Source: Syngnathus acus (taxonomy: Eukaryota > Chordata > Actinopteri > Syngnathiformes > Syngnathidae). Taken from it: 64,000 nucleotides of DNA. The stretch lies in NCBI RefSeq assembly GCF_901709675.1, contig NC_051102.1:5243412-5307411 (forward strand), written 5' to 3'. A program made the position numbers and the translations under genes. Shown here piece by piece: positions 56,209 to 64,000 of the stretch. The stretch's first letter is position 1. Every line of letters begins with the position of its first letter. The notes under the pieces were generated by a model that was not told the origin of the DNA, did no database searches, and saw only the letters and a list, made by a program, of their open reading frames with translations.

Positions 56209-57151
56209 GTTCAAAATCAAGAGCAAAAATACTAATACAAAAGGAGGAGGAAAAATCAATTCAAATCCAGGATTTCAAAATTCCATGGGAGAAAAACTCA
56301 AGTAATGAGACAGATGTTTTGGTGATGTGAGTCTTTCTTTGTAACACTATTTTTTTTCCCTAGGTGTGCACCATAGGGAGTGACCTGGAGAAAAGGGAGG
56401 GTCGACCCTCAAAGCTCTACAGTACAGGTAAAAGATGTTTGCACGCCCCCTAGTGGAGATACACGGTATGCCGCGAGTCCCTGGCTCTCCCACAAATGTA
56501 ATCTGATTACAAAACACCACGCCCCTCCCATATTAGGCTGAATTTTGAAACCTTAATCAGAATCAGCTTTATTGGTGAAGTTTGTGCATGCCATTTGGAC
56601 AATTTAGGCACACACGTGACATTTGTTTACACTTCGGTCGGGATTCGAACCCGATCGTCTACCAGACGAGATGCCTCTCGCGAGACAATTGTTTATCGCG
56701 ATGGTTCGGGCGCTTCCACTATCCGCGGTGGGCCCCGCCGCCGCGCGAGGATTCGATTCCCGGTCAGGGAACTTTACTTTTAGGACTAAAGGACATTTAT
56801 GTAGCTCCCACAGTCTAAAATGTAACGCCATTCGACCTCAACGCAACCACGGAGAAATATAATTTCTTTACGTGTCATTTCCGCGTGTGCTTTTGTGAAC
56901 TCCGCCCACTGGGTGACAATATCCAATCGTGTTCAAGCAGAAACTGTTCCACTTGCTAAACAGTGTCCGTTTTACAAAAGTGCAGTCACGTTAAACCGTA
57001 CAGAAACACGATTTAATAAAATGATAATGTAGAAATAATATAAATTTCTATAAAACCGCCAATGTTACGCAAGTGGGACCAAGTTTACGGGCCGTTCGTG
57101 CCCGCGCACTGAAGGGGTGGGTGGACGCGCGCTCCCGAGACACCAGGAAAC
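56209..57151. promoter_or_regulatory. Divergent promoter region, cldn1/eps15l1
   Basis: 943 bases between the two start codons, with the SINE at 56555-56790 in the middle. The eps15l1-proximal part (56840-57150) is richer in CpG and ends in GGAAACATGGCGGCG, a CCATGGCGGC-like start context. No clear TATA box on either side. Confidence 0.5.
56555..56790 (-). mobile_element. tRNA-derived SINE with L2-like 3' tail between cldn1 and eps15l1
   Basis: Read on the minus strand: a GC-rich tRNA-like head with an A-box-like GCGGATAGTGGAAGCGCC, a perfect B box GGGTTCGAATCCC (about 56656-56644), a body, then a CACCAATAAAGCTGATTCTG tail ending near 56560. The tail resembles those shared by fish L2 LINEs, which would supply retrotransposition. 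The far end also holds, in the opposite direction, TTCGATTCCCGGTCAGGGAA (56753-56772), identical to the 3' part of a tRNA-Glu gene. Confidence 0.6.
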
Positions 57152-58194
57152 ATGGCGGCGCTCATGACTCTCAGCCAGGTAATAACTTAACAACCAGCTT
57201 CGAAAAAGTCGTTTTATCGCGTTTGTCGTCCGCCACCTTGACACCACAACAAGCTCTACACACAGCACTGTAATGCGACATGTGTACGTTGCTTTTCTCG
57301 TCTAAATCAAGTTGTTAGCTGGTTTTGTCGCTGCGTATAGCCGCTCAACTTCGACGTTCAGAACAGAAACGCCATAGCCGCTGAATGTAATAAGCGTAAC
57401 TCCCTTTTTATCGACTTTCTTGTGCTTCCCTCCAGTTATCGAGTGGCAACCCAGCCTACGAGAGCTACTACAGACAGGTAGGTATTAAACTACCATGACT
57501 CTCATTTAAAAAAAAAAAAAAAAAAGCTCAAAGTTTCTGTGCGCAACAAACTCATCAATAGTTCTTCATTTTGTAGTTGGATCCATTGATCAGTGGCAAG
57601 ATATCAGCTGGGGATGCAGCTCAGTTCCTGAAAAAGTCGGGGCTGTCAGACATCACACTCGGAAAGGTTTGATATCCTTTATATACTTTAACATACATGT
57701 ATTTGCAAGCGGTAATAACACACAATAACACATCCCATATCTCGTTCAGATATGGGATTTGGCTGACTCGGAGCGAAAAGGCTATTTGGACAAGCGGGTA
57801 ATGCACAGACTTTATGTACTAAATGTGATGTCATTTGTATGCTGACGTGAGCGCCAGTCACTGGATTGTTCTCGTTCTCCCACCCTTTCTTCTCCTTCAG
57901 GGTTTCTTCATCGCCTTGAGACTGGTCGCCTCGGCGCAGGCAGGGCATGACATTAGCATCAGCAACCTCAGCCAAACGGTGCCACCTCCTAAATTTGTGA
58001 GTAGCAAAAAAAAAAAAGAAATGATGTCCACTCCTTAGCGATTGTTGTTTTTTGTCAGGGTTTATTCAAGCTTACAAAAATGTTTGTCAGACATTGGCAA
58101 ACAGTTTCTGTCGTTGCAAAGATATTTTGAACATTTTCAAAACGTGCCTAAATTTGTGGCCAGTGCTTGTACTTAACATTACCCCCCCCCCCCC

Positions 58195-58277
<83 letters not shown>

Positions 58278-61200
58278 ATGTTACTGAACTTGCTGTTATT
58301 AATTTCCCTCAGCGAGACACGAGCAGCCCATTATCAAGCACTCCAGCGCCAGACTCGCATTGGGCCATAAGGGTGAGTTTTTAAATTTAACATTCCCCAA
58401 GATGTGACACTATCATGCTGTTTTGATTTGCAGCCAGACGAAAAAGGGAAATTCGAGGGTATTTTTGAGAGTCTGACCCCCGTGAATGGCCTCCTCTCCG
58501 GTGATAAAGTCAAGCCCATCTTGATCAACTCCAAACTACCTCTGGATCTGTTGGGGAAGGTGATGTTACCGCCTTAAAATGGCGACTTCTAAAATCTAAT
58601 GGAAAAGCCCTGTTGCCTATTCCCATGTTCTTTGGGGGGGCACCACATCAGTGACCCCAGGTCTAAAGCAACAAGTTAACCAAGTACTTTTGTCATCATG
58701 CAGATTTGGGATCTGGGCGACGCAGACAAAGATGGCTACTTGGACAAAGAGGAATTCATTGTGGTAACTTCCCCACTGTTCATTGAACACAAAAATGCAT
58801 ATTTCCTATTCCTAACGTTCCTAACATGACCTTTTAGGTCATGCATTTTGTGTACCGAGCCATGGAAAAGGAGCCGGTACCGGCCGTCCTGCCTGCATCC
58901 CTCATCCCACCCTCCAAAAGGAAAAAGGTGGCGGGCACGATACCCGGCGCTGTGGCCGTGCTGCCCTCCAGGTCCGCGTCTTTTGCTCTCAAGGACAGCA
59001 CGAGAAGCATCTCTCCTCTCGCTGGCGCCTCTCCCCTCGCCAGCGCCTCTCCTTTCACCAGGCCAATGGCCAAGCTAACCCCGCTACACTCCTCTAAAGC
59101 CAGCAAACAGGTACGTCATGTTCTCTTTCATGGGCTGTCACTGGCTCACTGGTGTGCTTGTCCACCCATCAGGTGTGAAACCAACCAACCAACCAAAAAT
59201 ACTTTTCAATGCTTCCACAAATATATCAACTCAAATCATTGTCAATCATTACTTCACACAAAGCTATGTTACACCAAACGGTTAATCAGCTTGCATGCAT
59301 GGGTTTGCGTCACTATCATTTTATTGTCTGGGGGGAAAAGTACCGGTAAGTGTTATACAAACGAATATATGTGGACTTATTATTTGTGATCAAAATGGCA
59401 GCTTGAGTATCAAAATTGACATTTCACCTATCAGAAGTCTATTCAGTTGCTAATCAAGTGGCTCGACTGGTTCCGCCACATTGTCCTCAGCTGCCACTTA
59501 CTCTTTTCCTTGTTATTGCTTCAGGACTCGTGACACTTTGACAAACAGGTTTGGCCAGACCGGCAGATCATGGTTTTTCCACCTCTTTCTTGTTGTCAAA
59601 TTTCATTTTGTTAAACAATGACTGTCAGTGTTATCTTTAGTTGGGCAAACAAATCAGTAACAGTCATATGGGCTGCATTTTTAATTCCAAATGTAGACAG
59701 CGGAGCTGTCAAGTCATGGGTGGAGGAGCTCTGTGTGAGGGCACTGGTCAACACGCTTGGTAATTTGGTCAAATTCAGAAAGACTCACAGTAAGAGGCAG
59801 TTTGATTTCACGTGATGGGTGGATTGGCACTTTAGAGACTCAACTATTTGTGTCCAAGTATTTATAAAAGTATATTTTCTGATCCTGTATTTTAATCACT
59901 TTTAGGTGTCGTATAATAATCATCGTCGAATAATATAATTGTAGTATTTGCTTTGCTGAATTCCAGCCGGAGCAGCCATGGGTGGTGCCGGTGGCTGACA
60001 GGGAGCGATACAGCGACATCTTCAAGAAAACCGACACAGATCATGACGGACTTGTCGATGGAACGCAAGTCATCGAGATCTTCATGCACTCCAGCCTCTC
60101 CCAGACCATGCTGGCCCAAATCTGGTGAGACCGTGACTCTCTTTCTGCTCCCTGGTGTGCCCCAAAGAGTAAAAATAAATGAGAGCTCTGATTGTTACTC
60201 TCCGACCCTGTAGGTGGCGGTAAATGCTTTTGTGCGTTTGACTTGGTAACTGTTACAGAATATTAAAATCTTAAAGTTGAAAATGCTCTCTTTTCTCTAT
60301 TGACGCCCATTTGTGAAGGAATATGTTGTGAATGCGCTGTGGTTTCCCTCCGATGACTGATGATGCGTCTCGCGCACAGGGGCCTGGCCGACACCAAACA
60401 GACGGGCAAGCTGAGCCAGGAGCAGTTCTGCCTGGCCATGCATTTGATCCAGCAAAAGATCACCAAAGACATCGACCCGCCAACCGATCTGACGCCGGAC
60501 ATGATTCCCCCCTCAGAGCGGACGACAAGTACGCCTCCCGTAAGTCTTGATATGAATAACCCTGCATTACTTTTCTCACTGTTTTGTCTTTTGGCCTCTA
60601 CCTGGTGAAATTGCCCTGCTGTCCTTTTATTTTTTTTACTACATTACCTCCTGTTTGACAGAGCTTTGCTGAGTTTTATTCTGCTGCACTCACTCATGCG
60701 CTCACAGTGTTTGCTAATTTGCCACCAGAGGGTGCTATTGCTCCATCGAGCTATTCTACACGAGCGTTGTTTTCAACGTCTCCACCTCCTTTCTGTACTT
60801 GTTCCTAAGAGTACACAATTTATTCATACTTGGCTAACAAACAAAAACTTGCACCATGATCCCCATCAAACTTCCTCGAGCTGCATTTGGCATGACATCA
60901 TAATTCAAAACGGTGCGCTCTTTTGTGTCGTCTCGCCAGACGGCTTTTCATGCATTGTGCGGCTGTTCAGGACGCACAAGATGCATTTCCTTCCTGCCTT
61001 TTGTTCTGCTGCACACATAAGCTGAGAGCTCCTTCACTGATCCCGATCCCTAATTCATTACCTGTTTTCTGCCCTCTTCCAACATTTCTTTTTCTCACTT
61101 CATTTTTTTTCCCCCTGACTTTCCACCTCACCACAGGACTTCACCTCCTTAGCGCCTGTAGAGCTGACGGGCATCAAAGAGCTGGATGACCTCAGTCAGG

Positions 61201-63081
61201 AAATAAGTCAGCTGCAGAGGTGAGCCCCTCGAAGCGGCTGAGGAGAGATTTGTTTCTCTTCCTTTTGAAGACGAAAAAAAAAACGACGGGATATGAGCTC
61301 TGTGAAACGACAACTTGTATTTATTTTTTATTATATCAACATTTGCGAGCCGTGCTGCTGCTGCTGCTATCAGCTGTTTCATAAGCAAGGCGCTGCCAAG
61401 CAAAGCAGTGTCCAGCAGCAGTCTTCATTAGAAAGTCAAATCAGCCAATTCTTTTCAACATACTTTAAATCACATCCAGCTTGTTGCCTAACACAACAGT
61501 GCAACACTCTTGCACATGAATCTATATTCGCTGGCCACAACTTGCGCAATACAAGAGCTGTTTAAAAAAATTGTGCTTTTTATAAAGATTGTGATGCTCT
61601 ATTTTCAGGTCTTAAGTTAACTTTTTTTATTTTTTATTCATCATTATTTTGTTAGAGGTGCAACAGTACATGGGCTGCTAGTGGTTTGTTCATCTGCCTC
61701 GTGGTCTTTTAAAAAAAATCACGATTTGAAATGTCTCACATGGTTCCCTTATAGAGAGAAGTTAATCCTGGAACATGAACTCAAAGAAAAGGAGGAAACC
61801 ATCCAAAGGCAAAATCATGCTGTTCAAGTAAGAAGGAGCCCCCCAAAAAAATATGCTTGAGAGATTAAAATGTGTGCCAGAACATGTCTAAATTTACTGT
61901 GCAAATATTGTTTGGTATTTAGAACATGCAGCATGACCTGGAGAGGGAGAGCAGCAGTTTGCAGGACACTGAGTCCCAGAAGCACAACGCCCAGAAGCGT
62001 CTGGATGAGATGGACCAGCAGCGCTCTAAACTGGATGGGTTGCTCAACAATGTCAAGCAGAAGTGTCAGGAAGAGTCGCAGACGGTTAGCTTTTTTTTTT
62101 TTTCTTCTCTTTCCCTCTAATTTCAATTAAAAAGTAGTCGCAATATAACAAATCCTCTCCGTCCCCTCGCAGATCTCCACCCTGCAAAGTCAAATTCGCT
62201 CACAGGAGAGTGACTTCCGGAGCCAGGAGAAAGAGGTCGGCCGCACCAAGACGGAACTGAGCCGCCTGGCGGACGAGGAGGCGCAGCTGGAGCAGAGCCT
62301 CCTCACCGGCCGCGTCCAACTGGACAGCATTGTCAAGTCTCTCAAGACCACCCAGGAAGAGATCAGTCAGGTGAGAGTGGACCTCAGACAAAACACATTT
62401 ACATAGAGGCGAAAATGTTCACTTCAGCTCTCAAGAAGGGTTCTCACGAGTAAAAGAAGAAAGGACAGGCTCAACTCTTTACTACTCCAGCAGCTACGCG
62501 GGTACAATAACAACCTTGTATGTTTTTCCTGCGGTGCTTTCAGGCTCGCAGCAAGTTGTTGTTGATCCAGGAGAACCAAAAGGAGTTCACCAAGACCATC
62601 GAGCAGTACAACAGCGCCCTGCGAGATCTCGCCGGGGGGAACACCACGGCAGACACCGACCACTTGTTTGCCGTAAAGGAGAACGGCGCTTTCGGGAGTG
62701 CGGCGGTGGGCAGCCTACTGTATACGTATGTCGTTGGGCTATCGAATCTGTATGATTGTTTGTCCCCGCCCCCTTCAGGATGACTCATTCAAATCAAGGC
62801 GAGCCATGTTCAACACTGCTAAGGGTGCTCCAGCAGACCCCTTCCAGACGGAGGATCCCTTCAAATCTGACCCCTTCAATGGTCCTTTTGCAGAATGAGA
62901 GTAGAGTCAATTGCAAGCTTTTTTGCCACCCTCACAAGCTGTTTGTGTCCTTGTAGATCCTTTCAGGGAAAGCGATCCTTTCAAGGGAAGCTCGGCCAGC
63001 GATCTATTTAGCGGGGCGGGCAGCTCCCATCTGTTTGCAGCCTCTGACACCACTGCAGAAAAACCCAAGCCGCCAATCAAG
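57152..63081 (+). CDS. eps15l1: EPS15-like 1 endocytic adaptor, 3' end unresolved
   Basis: Clathrin-coat scaffold: EH domains bind NPF motifs and DPF motifs bind AP-2. Eighteen exons, 57152-57178, 57436-57477, 57577-57666, 57750-57797, 57901-57996, 58313-58372, 58434-58559, 58704-58763, 58838-59110, 59967-60124, 60380-60539, 61137-61219, 61755-61827, 61923-62084, 62173-62370, 62544-62705, 62779-62881 and 62957-63081, give about 682 residues. EH1 (about residues 10-100), EH2 (120-220) and EH3 (285-380) each have an IW(D/G)L helix. EF loops are canonical in EH2 ([13 protein letters not shown]) and EH3 ([13 protein letters not shown]), degenerate in EH1. A coiled coil follows ([31 protein letters not shown]). 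The C-terminal part has [30 protein letters not shown] and EEISQARSKL fit EPS15L1 better than EPS15. The usual long DPF tail is not seen in full. Confidence 0.88.
58183..58274 (+). repeat. C run plus CT microsatellite in an eps15l1 intron
   Basis: A run of about 12 C is followed by about 40 CT units with one TTT interruption. It ends about 38 bases before the exon at 58313 and so forms an unusually long pyrimidine tract upstream of the acceptor. Confidence 0.95.
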
Positions 63082-63160
63082 GTGACTCACGTTGGGGAAA
63101 TTAGCGACACTGCGCCGGCTTTGAGCGCCTTCACTCAACTTTTTGCTTTGTTCCTCTCAG

Positions 63161-63386
63161 CCCGGCTCCGTCCGCGAACGTCTCGGCTTCTCATCGCACA
63201 GCCCGAAAGCGAAGCATTCAGGTACCGGCGTCAAACAGAACCATCTAGTGATGCACATTTTGTCTTAACTGTATCCAAGCGTCTCATCAATAGTCCCTGT
63301 TAGAGAAGCGACTGGAAACGTTGGACAAGCTCTGCCGAACCATACTGCTTGGTGAAAGCAGTATTTTCTTTTCCCCCCATACGTAG
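63161..63386 (+). CDS. Possible terminal exons of eps15l1 (tentative)
   Basis: After the donor at 63082 there is an acceptor before 63161. The phase-0 frame stays open to a donor at 63222 (GCATTCAG/GTACCG). The next acceptor (CCTGTTAG) leads into 63304-63386, which continues in frame (KRLETLDKLCRTILLG) to TAG at 63384. Phases agree, but the residues do not resemble a known EPS15L1 tail, so this may be chance. Confidence 0.25.
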
Positions 63387-64000
63387 AAATCATTTTCACA
63401 ATTTTTTCCCCAAACGTCTTAATTCATGTAAGGCTCATTGTGCGATACTCCTCTTGGGTGCTGTCAGAAATATGTTTTACTCGCCACCGATTTACCGCTC
63501 CTGTGATTTGAGACTATTTTTAGGAGCGGAAGGCTTACTCATTTAACTACGGGAAAAACTAAAAATACCCCCTCACTCACCCACCTACCCTGGAAAAACG
63601 GGAGCTCGACAGGACACACCGTCACTCCTTGAAGCCCCCCCCATCCCCACCTTAACACTTGCTGCACTTCACCTTCTTTATTGAGTGCGGAAGTTGTTTC
63701 AAGTCAGCGCGGGGGTAAAGGGGGACGCTATGACGCTGACCGCGTTGCCTGTCATCAGACGAACACAGAAGTAACTGTGGACCTGCGTGGGCTTACTGTG
63801 CCAAAAAGCAAACACGCGTCTGAATAGGCCCTCTTGTGGTTGCTTATGCACAACAAACATTCATTTACAATGTTTTGTTTTTTCACTGTGACCATCTGCA
63901 CTCCCCCCCCAACCCCGTCCTCTCTTTTTCATTAAGCGCCATACCACAAAGCTTCAAAACAAGCCGGGCACAGTTCTGCTTCAACAGTGCTCCAACTGAC
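63387..64000 (+). other. Unassigned right edge
   Basis: About 600 bases with C-rich stretches (63635-63645, 63904-63911) and no open frame I can support. It could be eps15l1 3' UTR or intron; further exons beyond the window are likely if the gene has the usual length. Confidence 0.4.

Noticed and set aside
56604-56862. Several overlapping short frames and a possible functional tRNA-Glu gene
   Set aside because: Frames come from the GC-rich SINE; the tRNA-Glu match covers only the 3' half and lacks a pairing 5' acceptor strand.
57152-63081. EPS15 rather than EPS15L1
   Set aside because: Linker [21 protein letters not shown] and the coiled-coil residues match EPS15L1 better, although CMPK1 neighbours EPS15 in human.

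Overview
The window is vertebrate genomic DNA, almost certainly from a ray-finned (teleost) fish. It holds intron-rich genes with canonical GT-AG junctions, short introns, fish-type LINE, SINE and MITE debris and long microsatellites. A second agouti-related gene (agrp2/asip2 type) lies beside a V-ATPase d2 gene. I see no bacterial, viral, CRISPR or rRNA content. Exons were called by hand from frame, splice sites and protein similarity, so individual junctions may be off by a few bases.

Layout. (1) 1-11840, plus: the C-terminal ~2,240 residues, in about 36 exons, of a very large lipid-transfer protein ending in a von Willebrand factor D domain; its N-terminus lies before the window. (2) 12105-14548, minus: V-ATPase V0 subunit d2, tail to tail with gene 1. 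(3) 14984-15505, minus: agouti-related cysteine-knot peptide. (4) 17973-20081, plus: SLC35A3 UDP-GlcNAc transporter. (5) 22104-23140, minus: FAM78B. (6) 24193-29656, plus: CMPK1 UMP/CMP kinase, divergent from fam78b, with two LINE remnants and a SINE in its introns. (7) 31598-36053, minus: BCL6 repressor (BTB plus zinc fingers). (8) About 37.6-54.5 kb: a gene-poor stretch with a GATA/GGTA microsatellite, two MITEs and no supported exon. (9) 54553-56208, minus: claudin-1. (10) 57152-at least 63081, plus: EPS15L1 endocytic adaptor, divergent from cldn1; its 3' end is unresolved.

The genes are not one pathway. They form a local block: divergent pairs (fam78b/cmpk1, cldn1/eps15l1), a convergent pair with overlapping poly(A) signals (lipid-transfer gene/atp6v0d2), and the agouti-peptide/V-ATPase-d pairing that parallels AGRP/ATP6V0D1 in mammals. 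bcl6 and cldn1 lie on the same chromosome arm region in human, with other genes between them.

The most unusual item is gene 1: its body is built from repeated modules of roughly 115 residues. Three successive exons (2440-2805, 2972-3316, 3384-3719) each encode one whole module, with phase-0 borders and a matching Cys-containing exon end. I recognise the superfamily but cannot name the gene.
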